A stretch of DNA of 64,000 bases, from NCBI GenBank assembly GCA_947846985.1, contig CANTUZ010000005.1, forward strand, positions 16,650,389-16,714,388. The letters run 5' to 3'. The notes below the pieces were generated by a model that was given only the letters and a program-made list of their open reading frames with translations, had not been told where the DNA came from and ran no database searches. This DNA is from Fratercula arctica. Its lineage: Eukaryota; Chordata; Aves; Charadriiformes; Alcidae. Positions 1 through 10,637 of the stretch are shown one piece after another. The first letter of the stretch is position 1, and each line of letters starts with the position of its first letter. The position numbers and the translations under genes were made by a program.

Positions 1-702
1 TTTCTGATTGCAGAGATTTAAAAAAAAAAAAAACAAAACACAAAACCAAAAAACACACAAAAAGCCCCAAACAAAACCAAAAGCAGTGCATCCCACTAAG
101 ATATCCATGCCTTGACAATCATTAAAAGAATGCACGCTCCTATAAATGGGACCATGAGAGCTCTGAAACACCTGTGGGTGACTGGTGCTAACACAGAATG
201 TCTTGGGAATCTCTCACTTTCAGCGATTTTAAGTTGGAAATCAACCCTCACCACTCAAGGTTAACTTTTTTATTAACATCCTATTACCTCTGCTAAATTA
301 CAGCTGACTCTGTGGCTCTAGCAGCCACTATTTCAAGAAAGTGGCTGTGACAACCGATTTGCACTGACTTCCAAATTTTGGTTGTACTTTCAACAGACAA
401 AGTACTGAACTTTCAAAGCCTTATGTGTCTCTAGTCATCTCCTGAAGTAAAGCTTCCCATAACTGCAGAGAAATGGGAGTTATACCAACACTGAATACCT
501 TTCAAAACCCTGTCTTGAGCCCTAAATGCCAGTGCGCTGCGTAATACAAGCTTCAAAACAAAAGGGGAAGAAAAAAAATGCATTAAGTACTGGTGCCTAA
601 CAGTTCTCAACCACTAACATTACTTTTATAGGTCTAACTAAACAAATTCATGACTATTTCTGTTCAATAATCATGAAACAAGTAATGAGAAAAGCAAGCC
701 AG

Positions 703-1806
703 TTGTATTGGGTTCGTCTGGCAGCAGAGGGGGCTGCAGAGGTAGCTTCTGTGAAAAGATGACGGAAGTTTCCCCCATGTCCAAAAGAGCCAATGCCAGA
801 CGGCTTCCAAGGCAGACTCACCATAGGCCAAAACCAAGCCAATCAGCGACGGTGGTAGTGCCCCTGTGATAACATATTTAAGAAGAGGGAAAAAACTGCT
901 ATACAACAGCAGCTGGAAGAGAGGAGTGAGAATATATGAGAGTAACAACTCTGCAGACACCAAGATCCCTGAAGAAGGAGGGGGAGGAGGTGCTCCAGGC
1001 ACAGGAGGAAAGATTCCCCCCGCAGACCATGGTAAAGACCATGATGAGGCAGGCTGTCCCCCTGCAGACATGGAGGTTAGTGGTGGAGCAGATATGCACC
1101 CGCAGTCCATGGAGGACCCCATGCCAGAGCAGGTGGACGTGCCTGAAGGAGGTTGTGACCCCGGGGGAAGCCCACATCGGAGCAGGCTCCTGGCAGGACC
1201 TGTGGCCCTGTGGAGAGAGGAGTCCACTCAAGCAGGTTTTCTGGCAGGACCTGTGACCTTGCAGGGGACCCACGCTGGAGCAGCCTTGCTGCTGAAGGAC
1301 TGCGCTCTGTGGAAGGGACCCACACTGGAGCACGCCTTGAAGAACTGCAGTCTGTGGGAAGGACCCATGTTACAGAAGTTTGTGAAGGACTGTCTCCCGT
1401 GGGAGGGACCCCACACTGGAGCAGGGGAAGTGTGAGAGGGAAGGAGCAGCAGAGGCAACGTGTGATGAACTGACCACAACCCCCATTCCCCATCCCCCTG
1501 TGCTACTCAGGGGGAGGAGGTAGAGAACTCGGGAGTAAGGTTAAACCTGGGAAGAAGGGAGGTGTTTTAAGATTTAGTTTTTACTTCTCATTATGCTACT
1601 CTGATTTGATTGGTAATAAATTAAACTAATTTCCTCAAGTAAAGTCTGTTTTGCCCATGACGGTAACTGGTGAATGATCTCTCCCTGTCCCTACCTTGAC
1701 CCATGAACCTTTTGTTGTATTTTCTCTCCCCTGTCCAGTTGAGGAAGGGGAGTGACAGGGCGCCTTTGGTGGGCACCTGACGTCCAGACAAGGTCAACCC
1801 ATCACA
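703..1806 (+). mobile_element. Solo LTR of an endogenous retrovirus, probably ERVL-like, with 5-bp target duplication
   Basis: The 1,104-bp unit is flanked by a direct 5-bp duplication, gccag, at 698-702 and 1807-1811. It ends in CA and begins TT where TG is expected, so one terminal base is probably mutated. Inside are a TATA-like tatttaa (875-881) and an AATAAA (1615-1620), which set the + orientation. A degenerate tandem array lies at about 1190-1435. No gag, pol or env sequence is adjacent, so it is a solo LTR left by recombination. A 5-bp duplication favours ERVL (class III) over alpharetrovirus-like elements (6 bp). It sits in intron 3 of SAAL1, antisense to it. I recognise the sequence type from other bird genomes but cannot name the subfamily with certainty. 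Short ORFs across it do not look like real proteins. Confidence 0.72.
1190..1435 (+). repeat. Degenerate 45-51 bp tandem repeat inside the LTR
   Basis: About five imperfect units of 45-51 bp, each with a motif like ggacctgtg/ggactg.., a gtgg(a/g)agggacccac core and ctggagca(g), run one after another. Because the unit boundaries are diverged, the array looks old and is probably part of the LTR family itself, not a recent expansion here. Confidence 0.6.
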
Positions 1807-2097
1807 GCCAGACTTTAGTGTTTTTTTATAGCAAGCCTTAAAACTAGGTTCGGTAAACTTAGCCCTTCATCAATAATGACATATACCAGCTTCAGCATCC
1901 CTGAAATACTTACTGATTAGACCATATTAAAAACTCTGAAAAAAAGCATTTTAAAATTTTGTTTTGTGTTTTCCCCTCATTCCCCTAACCTATTCAAACA
2001 TGCAACAGGAGGAGGAGGGAGGTATGTGCAAATGCATGTACAGAGCTATCTACTATTTCTGTTAACATGGGACAGTTTTTTGACAGCCCATACTTAC

Positions 2098-5000
2098 AGT
2101 GAGGCGAGGGCATTTTGACTTAGCAAAAACTCCCATGAATATATCAGGGGCATTGAACTCCTGGAGAAATAAAGCAACATCCTGTGGAGAAAGTGAACAG
2201 AGAAGTAAATGGACTTCTACAATTTTTGAAAACAAAATCACACCTTTTCTCACAGCACAAGGACTGGATCAAAGAGATGTCAAACTCACTACAAGAGAAC
2301 AGTTATTTCCCAACAATTAATACCAACAATCCTTGCTTTTCAATGAGAGAAGATCAGCAAGTCCGTATGGTGATTCAGGACACCAGTGATTTGCTATACA
2401 ATGAGCCAAAAAGTCACATTTAGTTTCTTTTGCTCTCTATCTCAACAGAAGGTGAGAGATGCTAAATTAGAATTCAGCAAATACCAAATACAAGGGAAGG
2501 GATTACCATTAGCACTTAGAGCATACAAAAGAGTAAATTTCCTCCTCATATTACCACATTAAACCACAAGATTAGTCCTCTATTTGGGAGTAAAGGACTC
2601 ATCTTCCATATTTATTTAAAATATCTAACAAAGAACCAGGAAATAATAATTAAAAAACAAACCCTCTTCCCTGAGAATTTGTTCCAGCATTTAAGCACAT
2701 TGAGAAAAACACCAAAAGGTTATGTTAGATTTCCATTGTGAGTCTGTAGCTAAAGTTTAAAAGACGGTTTATCTATCAGAGAAAACTCTGCTTACAAGCA
2801 GGATGCATTACAATTGCTAGAGCAAAATATGCCTATTTAGAGGGAGCATCAATATTATGCCTCTAATCAAACTGCTAAAGATACAAGCTATGCACCTGAG
2901 TTAATTTCAGCTACAGCTAAAGTACTGTCTTATAATAACTCTGAGCTTTGGTTAAACTCCTGCACACAATACAGAAAATCAACAGGTGTGAATATATCGG
3001 CCTTCTATGAGAAGGTCACAACATCAATAGACAAGGGGAGAACAACTGATGTCATTTACCTGGACCCGAGCAAAGCCTTTGACACTGTCCTGCATGACAT
3101 CCTGGTCTCCAAGCTGATAAAATATGGGTTTCATGGACTGACAATTCAGTGGATAAAGAACTGGCTTGACGGCCGCACCCAAAGAGTGGCTGTCAATGGG
3201 TCCATGTCCAAGTGGAGGCCAGTGACAAGTGAAGTCCCTCAAGGATCAGTACTGAGACCGGTCTTCTTTAACATCTTCGTCAGCAACATGGACAGTGGCA
3301 TAGAGCGCACCCTCAGCAAGTTTGCCAACGACACCAAGCTGTGTGGGGTGGCAGACACGCTGGAGGGAAGGGATGCCATCCAGAGGGACCTTGACAGGCT
3401 GGAGAGGTGGGCCCATGCCAGCCTCATGAAGTTCAACAAGACCAAGTGCAAGGTCCTCCATCTGGGTCGGGGCAATCCCATGCACTGATATAGGCTGGGC
3501 AGCGACTGGCTTGAGAGCAGCCCTGAAGAAAAGGACTTGGGGGTGCTGGTGGATGAGAGGCTCAACATGAGCCGTCAGTGTGCACTAGCAGCCCAGAAAG
3601 CCAATCGTATGCTGGGCTGCATCAGGAGAAGTGTGGCCAGCAGGTCCAGGGAGGTGATTCTTCCCCTCTACTCCACTTTTGGGAGACCCCACCTGGAGTA
3701 CTGCATCCAATTCTGGAGTCCCTACTACAAGAAAGATATGGACGTGCTGCAACATGTCCAGAGAAGGGCCACAAGGATGATCAGAGGGCTGGAGCACCTC
3801 TCCTATGAGGACAGACTGAGAGAGTTGGGGTTGTTCGGCCTAGAGAAGAGAAGGCTTCAGGGAGACCTTATAGTGGCCTACCAGTATCTTAAGGGGGCCT
3901 ACAAGAAAGCTGGTGAGGGACTTTTTAGGATGTCGGGTAATGGTAGGACTAGAGGGAATGGATTAAAACTAGAGATGAGTCGATTCAGACTGGACGTTAG
4001 GAAGAAGTTCTTCACCATGAGGGTGGTAAAACACTGGAACAGGTTGCCCAGAGAGGTGGTGGAAGCCCCATCTCTGGAGGTGTTCAAGGCCAGGCTGGAT
4101 GGGGCTCTGAGCAACCTGGTCTAGTGGGAGGTGTCCCTGCCCATGGCAGGGGGGTTGGAACTGGATGATCTTTAGGGTCCCTTCCAACCCTAATAATTCT
4201 ATGATTCTGTGGCCTCATTTATGCCAGCTGACCCTAAGCAACAGCACCACACAATCCATTAGACACCTGGGGGAAGGTCTGGCAGTCCACTTTGTTTCTT
4301 TAACATTTACACACAGCTCTGCTTTATATCCTCAAACAGCAGCACAGCACTCAGGAGCCAGGATGCAACAGAGGGCCTGCTTTCACAAACTACTGCTGGG
4401 CCTAAGAGTGCACACAAAGTACTTGCTCGTCTTGAAAAGCAACCTTCATGATGCCAATTCACCACACCTGCTCTGCCTATGACTCACAGGACAGTCAGAC
4501 AAACCAGAGAATAAGCAATACCGTCAAAATCAGAAAGCTGACCGAGCCCATTTAACTCGGTGTCTTCTCCCACTGCCAGGATTTTGAACAAACATGCCCA
4601 GCAACAGAGACAAGGCAGAAGCTGCCCAGAGCTGTGAACCACCCTCGACGTCTGACTGCCACACATCACTCCTACCTCATCCATCGACATGTCCCACACT
4701 TTGCAGATGTCGTTCTCCATCTCTTCATCCAGCTCTGTCTGGATTCCCTCGGGGCTCACGGTGGGCTCCGTCTTCTCGGGGCTAATGACCTGAGAGAACA
4801 CCGGGGCGGGCGGGGGGGGATGGAAGGGCACAAGGGGGTACGTGAGCTACGGCCGAGAAACGCCATGAAACGCCAACAACGACCTATCGCTTCACTCATA
4901 GTTTAAAAAACCCCACACACACAACTAGGAAACCGGTGTGTCGCGTGTCCCCCCCGCCGCTAACGGCCGCACCGCACCCGCCAGGCGCCGACCGTTACCG

Positions 5001-5171
5001 GGCCCGCCGGCCTCTCCCCTCACGGCCTCCCCCGCTCCCCCAGGCCCGCACCTCGATGAGGCGGGTGAGGATGCTGAACAGCCAGTGCTTGCTGTACACC
5101 GTGTTCCCCACCGCGTCGCCGCCGCCCTCCTCCTCCGCCTCGCTGGAGGGCGGCGAGGGGTTACGGTCCAT
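2098..5171 (-). CDS. SAAL1: SAAL1, serum amyloid A-like 1 (5' part, first three coding exons; continues beyond the left edge)
   Basis: Three coding exons are read on the minus strand: 5171-5052 (40 codons), 4789-4676 (38 codons) and 2181-2098 (28 codons), all phase 0 with GT donors and AG acceptors. Together they give the first 106 residues. The start MDRNPSPP, the block [10 protein letters not shown], the acidic [17 protein letters not shown] and the block [16 protein letters not shown] match vertebrate SAAL1 as I know it (about 470 aa in human). The ATG at 5171 is chosen because it begins this conserved N-terminus; an upstream in-frame ATG at 5252 would add 27 Arg/Ala-rich residues that look like translated 5' UTR. 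The family is an armadillo-like protein (SPACIA1) reported to promote proliferation of synovial fibroblasts. The name reflects proximity to SAA, not homology. I could not find the next exon between 1 and 2097, so it lies outside the window. Confidence 0.93.
2985..4210 (+). mobile_element. CR1 LINE, 5'-truncated, RT frame open except for one stop
   Basis: The translation carries reverse-transcriptase and C-terminal CR1 motifs: [16 protein letters not shown], the FxDD-box region read here as [34 protein letters not shown] and [10 protein letters not shown]. Frame 2988-4124 is continuous apart from a single TGA at 3486-3488. The catalytic box has Asn for the first Asp, so the copy is inactive on two counts. 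The 3' end shows the CR1 hallmark: gatctttagggtcccttcc followed by ttctatgattctg, with no poly-A tail. The element lies in intron 2 of SAAL1 in the opposite orientation. It is the best preserved CR1 in the window. Confidence 0.93.
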
Positions 5172-5760
5172 GCCGGCCCGCCGCCACCGCCGCCTCAACC
5201 GCGCCGGCGCCAACGAGGCGACGGCCAGAGCGGCCCCCGGGCGTCGCCCCACAGCGCCCCCTGCCGGGGCAGGGCGCCGGGAGGCCAGCGCAGGCCGCGC
5301 CGGGCCCGTAACGGCGGTCCGCGATCGCCACCGCCCCCTCCGCGGAAAGTAACCCCCGGGCTACCGGGGCAACAGAGGGGCCAGCGGAAACCCGAGCCCC
5401 TCGTCAGCGCCGGTGGCCCCCGTGGTGCCCTGAGACCGCCCCGCGGGGACGCGCGGAGGGAGCGCTCCCCTGGAAGGCAGCGCGGAGGCTTCAGACCCCG
5501 GCCCCAGCAGGAAAAAAGGCAGCGGCGAGCGGGAGCGGTTTTCGGGAGTATGTCTTTATTCGGCTGCACAGAGGAGGTGTAACACAGCAACAGAGGAGGC
5601 CTCCGCGGGGGCAGCGTCAGTATTTGCTGGGGAGGCCGGCAGGTCTGTAGCGGTTGGGGTCCCCGCCGCTTCTGCCCCAGGCGTTCGCCTCTTGGTCGGC
5701 CCGCGTGTCCTCGGCTCCTCGGCCGCTCACGTCGCTTTGCCATAGCTCCCGGGCGTCGCT
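4800..5760. promoter_or_regulatory. CpG island / SAAL1 promoter, overlapping the 3' end of SAA
   Basis: GC and CpG content rise sharply between about 4800 and 5760. The island covers SAAL1 exon 1, its 5' flank, and the last exon and poly(A) site of SAA. No TATA box is evident upstream of the SAAL1 ATG, which fits a dispersed CpG-island promoter. Several long ORFs on both strands here are GC-rich shadows. The extent was judged by eye. Confidence 0.75.
5555..5560 (-). terminator. SAA polyadenylation signal AATAAA
   Basis: tttatt on the + strand reads AATAAA on the SAA strand, 57 nt past the stop codon. Cleavage is therefore expected near 5530-5545, a short 3' UTR like that of other SAA genes. 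It lies less than 400 bp before the SAAL1 start codon. Confidence 0.8.
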
Positions 5761-7012
5761 AGCGGGGAGAAAAAGGGCCTCCTGAACTAACCAGCGTTTA
5801 ACTCCACTCTGTGTTGGTTTCCTCACTCATGTAAAACTAGCTTTTTCACAGGACTGCTCAAAGGGAGATGCACGTATTCAGTCCCTGTCTGACAACCACA
5901 GTGGAATCCGGAACACAGTGGAACCCATAATTTTGTCAGGAAACAAACCATCAAGGAAGGCGAGTTCCCTACCAGGAAGATAATTCTTATAGGAAGAAAT
6001 TCTTACAGTTCCTTACAGGAAGAAATTCTTTACTATGAGGGTGGTGAGACACTGGAACAGGTTGCCCGGAGGAGTTTTGGATGCCCCATCCCTAGAAGTG
6101 TTCAAGGCCAGGTTTGGACGGGGCTTTGAGCAACCTGGTCTAGTGGAAGGTGTCCATGGGCAGGGGGCTGGAACTAGATGATCTTTAGGGTCCCTTCCAA
6201 CCCAAACCGTTCTATGATTCTGTCACCAGAAATGCAAAGTTAAGGAATCTGCCTTCTTGGGAGGACATGAAGAGAGGCTCACGCTCATGTGGGAGGAGAA
6301 GCACCATTGCTATAGAGACAGGCTGTTCTGACATTAACTGCTTCCCCTCCACTGTTGTCCCAGATCAGAAGCTGAGTACAAGTCAAAAAGGACTTCACTC
6401 TAACTGGACTGCTTGGATCCCTTGTAACTCCCTGTTAACAAGCCAAATATGCTCCATTACCTTATCACTTTAGCTGCCCAAGCACCGCCGGGTCCTCTTT
6501 GGGCAGCATCATAATTCCCGCGAGCATGGAAATACTTGTCAGCACCTATATAATTTGCCTCGCGCATGTCCTTGTATGCTCTCATCATATCCCATGCCCC
6601 TGAAGAAAGCAGAGAAACAGAGATGATGATGACTTTAAAGAGTCATCCCAGAAACAGTTAAGTACCATTTTAGCCAGGAGCTGAATAGCCCAAGGAGCAG
6701 TAACACAGAGAGGCACTTCACATTGGCCTTTGCATGGCGGTGTGCCCATGGAAAGGGCCTGCAGGGGCTGATCAAGGCCCTCTTCCTGCAGCAGAAACCA
6801 GCATGGTCCCTCGTGTGGAGCTGCGGACCTTCCAGCTCCGAGGACCGTGTCCATTGACTGCTGCTAACCTGTGCTCGGGGAGGGGTTTCTGGGAGAAAGG
6901 CCCATGGTAACAGCAGCTTACCTCCCATCGCATCCCAGGCAAATCGTATTGGTGATGTGTCAGCACTTGCACATAGAAGAGAGAGCAACACGAGGCAGAC
7001 GAAGAGCTTCAT
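5617..7012 (-). CDS. SAA: Serum amyloid A (acute-phase apolipoprotein), complete
   Basis: Coding exons are 7012-6922, 6599-6461 and 5758-5617 (stop at 5619-5617). Phases join exactly and give 123 residues, against 122 in human SAA1. Residues 1-17 or 18 form a signal peptide ([17 protein letters not shown]). Exon 3 encodes the diagnostic core [20 protein letters not shown] followed by [14 protein letters not shown]. Exon 4 ends in [17 protein letters not shown] and the invariant RPAGLPSKY. The protein is a secreted, HDL-associated, amyloidogenic acute-phase reactant with an amphipathic N-terminal helix. The mature N-terminus here ([14 protein letters not shown]) departs from the RSFF-type start of mammals. 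The gene lies head to tail just upstream of SAAL1. No second SAA copy was found between it and HPS5. Confidence 0.95.
6016..6222 (+). mobile_element. CR1 3'-end fragment in SAA intron 3
   Basis: About 205 bp match the 3' end of CR1: aagaaattctttactatgag, then ggaacaggttgcccgg, the gatctttagggtcccttccaa tail and ttctatgattctgt. It is antisense to SAA and lies wholly in the intron between the second and third coding exons. Confidence 0.92.
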
Positions 7013-7382
7013 GGTTCCCAGCCCAAGCCTGACACGGAGCTGTGAGACAACCAGAGAGATAAGCAGTTCTGGAGCACCTTCGAGACACTGCTGTCAGAGC
7101 ATACATCACACCCCCAGCTGTGCCCAGGCAGCTGCCTCAGCGCTGGTGACTGGCCCTGGAACCTGCTTCTCCCCCCACAAGGACTGATGTGCTCCGTGTG
7201 ATGACAAGCTCGGCTAAGAACTCTGCGACAGAGGCAGATGGACATGAGAAACTTGCATTTTAGCATTCCCTGCTGCTCCCATCATAAGTACAGAGAAGCC
7301 CCACATCCTAACACATTAGTCCTGTTCCCAAATACTGGCTGAAAACACTGCATATAGCTCACAAATTCGGAATATCACTCAC

Positions 7383-7422
7383 CAGTGCAGAAAGGCAAAG
7401 CCACAGGAGATGGAGCTTGTCT
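7383..7422 (-). other. SAA: SAA non-coding exon 1 (5' UTR)
   Basis: A strong donor, CACTG|GTGAGTG, sits at 7383/7382 on the minus strand, and a TATA box lies at a suitable distance upstream. A short non-coding first exon is the rule in vertebrate SAA genes. The 5' UTR resumes next to the ATG, with an acceptor at about 7040/7039 or, alternatively, 7029/7028. The transcription start (about 7422) is inferred from TATA spacing, not seen. Confidence 0.7.
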
Positions 7423-7445
7423 TGTGTGCTCTCAGACTGAGAGGG

Positions 7446-7512
7446 TATTTATAAGCAATTCAAACCCCTCAGGAGAGGAAACTGGAAAGGATACCTATGG
7501 CCGGGAATTCCC
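7446..7512 (-). promoter_or_regulatory. SAA core promoter: TATA box and NF-kB site
   Basis: TATAAATA is read on the minus strand at 7453-7446. About 50 bp further upstream, gggaattccc at 7503-7512 is a perfect palindromic kB site. NF-kB with C/EBP drives acute-phase SAA transcription in mammals, so the arrangement supports cytokine-inducible expression here. I see no equally convincing C/EBP site; gcattacggtaa near 7543-7556 is only a weak resemblance. Confidence 0.75.
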
Positions 7513-10500
7513 CCCCACCACTCCACTTTCAACACAGAAAGCATTACGGTAACCCTGTCCTTGTCCGTACTGAAAGTTCATAGCTCCTCTTACACAATTT
7601 TTTAGAAAGTACGTGGTGCTTCTTCAGCTGTCCACGGGACTGTTTGCTCCTCATAACAAGCAGCCTGAGGAACTGCCTCAAAGACTGAAGTGTTCTCAGT
7701 GCTGTAAGTTTTACATATGCCTTAAGGGTGAGGCTTTTGTTTGGCTGTTGTGCCAGACAGGGCTCAGGGGAGAAGGTGCCTGATGGTCTGCACTGTACCT
7801 TGAAGCACAAGGCTGGGTCTGTGCCTGCACACAAGGAACCATCAGCTGTGCTACCAGAATGGCTGCAGGAACTGCTAAGTGAAATTCCCATGTGTGCTGG
7901 GATGACAAGGTGGATCCCAGAGTTGATGGAATGGAAAACGTGAAGTGTCCCTCTTAACTCCATTGCAAAGCAAACCGCATGCAGCTACGTCCCTGCTGAT
8001 AACGCTTTGAGATAGCGCACACATGCCACCATAAGGAAGGCCTGAATGGTTCATTGTACCTTTGCTTGCTCTCACAGATCCTTCTTGAGGGACTTCCAGC
8101 CATCCTGCTGCAACACCAGCTCAGTGGGGCTCAAGCAGGCTGAACTAAGGAGAGGTTTTAATGCAGCAGTAAACATTTTACCTAAGGGGAAGTTCAGATC
8201 CATACAGCCACGAGTCTGCTAGATTTTAAGATTGATATATTTACTGTCAGGCCCTGACTACTGGTATGGTTCACAGTTTGAGCATCCACTGTGCTCTCTC
8301 TGCTTAGGAGCCTGCTTGCTTCCCTTAGTTAACAACTGACACAACTGTTTCCCCTGCAGAAAGCTCTTGGTTTTAGTGCAGTTGCACTGTAGAATGAACG
8401 TGTGGAATGTCTCCCCATTGTGTGGTCTCACACATGACTTACAAGCCTAAGAGAGCTTCTTCAAATTCTCCGCAGAAGAGGTATGTGTAGTTGCCCCATT
8501 CACAACTCTGTCATGTTGAACAATTAGCCGCTGGAGCTGAAGGGCAGAAGCATGAGGTAAAAGAGGTGCAAGAACAAACTGAGCTTATAAAGTGCTAGCT
8601 GCTAGCTTCCTTAGGCATCACTGGATTTCAAACAAGAATTTAGCTTAACAGAAGAAGAGGCATTTTCCAGACAGGCCTGGAGTGGCGGGACAGGTGTTCT
8701 CTAGCACTCTGTATCTCTGAGTGGAACAATTTGAGATGAGAATCTAAACCCTAACCCAGTGGACAAGGAAACCTTGCAAAAAGCAGGGGGACAGACATAA
8801 TTTTGTCCCTTGTCACCTGCAAACTTGATGCTTAATAGTGTAACAGCTCAGTTTCTGCAGAGACTGGAGTGCTGTGTTTTGATGCAACTCTGTTCACGTC
8901 CTGTGATAACTTACGCTCTTACAGTACACATCAGCTCAAGTGCCTTCTCTGCTGGCTGCAAGTAGCCCTATCCGTCACCTTTTCAGTTTTGATTAAAAAA
9001 TAAAAAAATACTGGGAAATTATTCCTGTAAATTGGGGTACAGGCTCACTAATGCATGTGCCATTTTGCCCAGGGACCCAGAACAGAGCATTGCCTTCAAA
9101 ACTGACTTAAGGAACTTTACCCTACAAGAGCTCAGGAATTTTTGGACCACAGAAAATATTTCTGAGTCTTTCAATATGGTCTGATGTGTTTCACATTCTC
9201 TCCAAACCAGTTTTTTCTGCAAAGAGCACAAACATGAGGATAAGTGCAAGGTTCCAGAGGGGACCTTTAGAAGATCTTGGATTGCATCCCCTTGGCTTGT
9301 CTCCCACAAGGGGGGCAGCAGCAGTGACGACAATGCTGGAACTCCCTACAGTAACAGGTAAAGCAGCAGCTTTTGTTCCAGCAGGGAACAGCCTGACCAC
9401 TGCTTTCCTGTATCCTCTTGGCCTGCTTTCTGGGTCACAGCCCTTGGCACAAAGAAACAAGCTGCAGCGAAAACTGTTGCTTTTGCAACAGAAATTGGAA
9501 AGCTGCCTCTGAGCATACAGAAGGGTTTGAATGGAGTATTTCTTTCTGGCCTAGCACTAAAACATGGGCTGCGTGTGCACACTGGGTAAACGTAACACAT
9601 AGAGGCATAGTTTTCTGGGTTTGTACATTCTGCTACAGCTAAGATAAAAAGCAACCTCGAACTGCTTGCCTTTTAATTCTAAATATCTATAAATGCAAGC
9701 CACATTCTGCAAACATTCCACAATGTAGGCATTTTGCAATCTAAATAAATCTCAGAGTGATAAAGGGGACAAGGTGAATTCCCAGCTCAGGCACATTAAT
9801 AGATGCAGTTATTCCTTATTCTGGGAAGTAACAGCATCTTATCTAAGTTTAGACTGGAAATAATTCACTTCAGGAGTTTCGCCATGCTGCTGTGTGGAAT
9901 ATTTACTGGCATTGGCCTCAAGCTCATAGATGTGTAGAACTACTGCAAACTTGGCCCCTCTTCAAGAAACAGATTGCATATGCAGACATTTATCTTAAAT
10001 AAAATTGATTTCCCCATAGGTTTTGATGATGATTCTAACAGTGAAATAATATTTTGAGGCAGGTATGAGAATTTTATGTTATTTGGGGGGGTGTGTGTGT
10101 GTGTGGAAGTGACAGGACAGATAATGCAGGGGACAGACACCACCACCACCACCACTTCTATTTAAAGTTGCTTGAGGCAAAGCCCCCTTTATTCCTGTGT
10201 TTCAAGGGTCCCCTCCACCAACAGTGAGTCACCAAACCCAAAGATGAGCTGCAGCTCGTCTGCTCCAGCACAGGCTGGCTTAAACTGTCAGTGGTGTCGG
10301 CTTAGGTGCCTGCCCAGAGCTGGCAGGGGCTGTAGCTTTAGGATGAGGGCATTGCTCTGTACAACTGTAACTTCTGAACAGAAGACCATGTCACAGTCCC
10401 TTCACCTTACCCATATGAGATGAAAACACATGTATCAAGAATAGGAAACAGTGATTTTCCAACTCTTCTTCAGAGAGTAAATCCTTACCCTTTATTGACG

Positions 10501-10624
10501 GCCAATTTAGTTGAAATCATCAACAGAAGCTTACTTTAGACACCAATTTTGAACAAATGTGTCTCATTATGTTAGCTGTATGACCATTCTGACACAAAAT
10601 TAAAAAAAAAAGAAAAGCTCTGAA
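7513..10624. other. Intergenic region between SAA and HPS5, no gene seen
   Basis: About 3.1 kb without a recognisable coding exon, RNA gene or CR1 copy. Short ORFs (for example 9186-9512 and 7544-7963) have no recognised similarity and no splice context. The stretch may carry SAA regulatory DNA. Small simple repeats occur near its right end. Confidence 0.6.
10086..10155. repeat. Microsatellites (G/TG)n and (CCA)n
   Basis: A ggggggg(tg)8-type tract lies at about 10086-10105 and a caccaccaccaccaccac tract at about 10137-10155. Both are short and in intergenic DNA. Confidence 0.8.
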
Positions 10625-10637
10625 TGGAAAGTTATGA

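Noticed and set aside
866..1435. A 189-codon Gly/Pro-rich ORF and its overlapping ORFs as a gene
   Set aside because: They lie entirely within a solo LTR and partly in its tandem array, with several frames open at once on both strands.
1..2097. Search for the fourth SAAL1 coding exon
   Set aside because: No stretch on the minus strand resembles the next SAAL1 block; it is presumably left of the window.
2988..4124. Reverse-transcriptase ORFs as a host gene
   Set aside because: The motifs and the CR1 3' tail show it is a LINE copy with a stop and a mutated catalytic residue.
4938..5743. Long ORFs on both strands in the SAAL1/SAA CpG island
   Set aside because: They arise because stop codons are rare in GC-rich DNA; they overlap the real SAAL1 exon 1 and SAA exon 4 in other frames and have low-complexity Pro/Arg composition.
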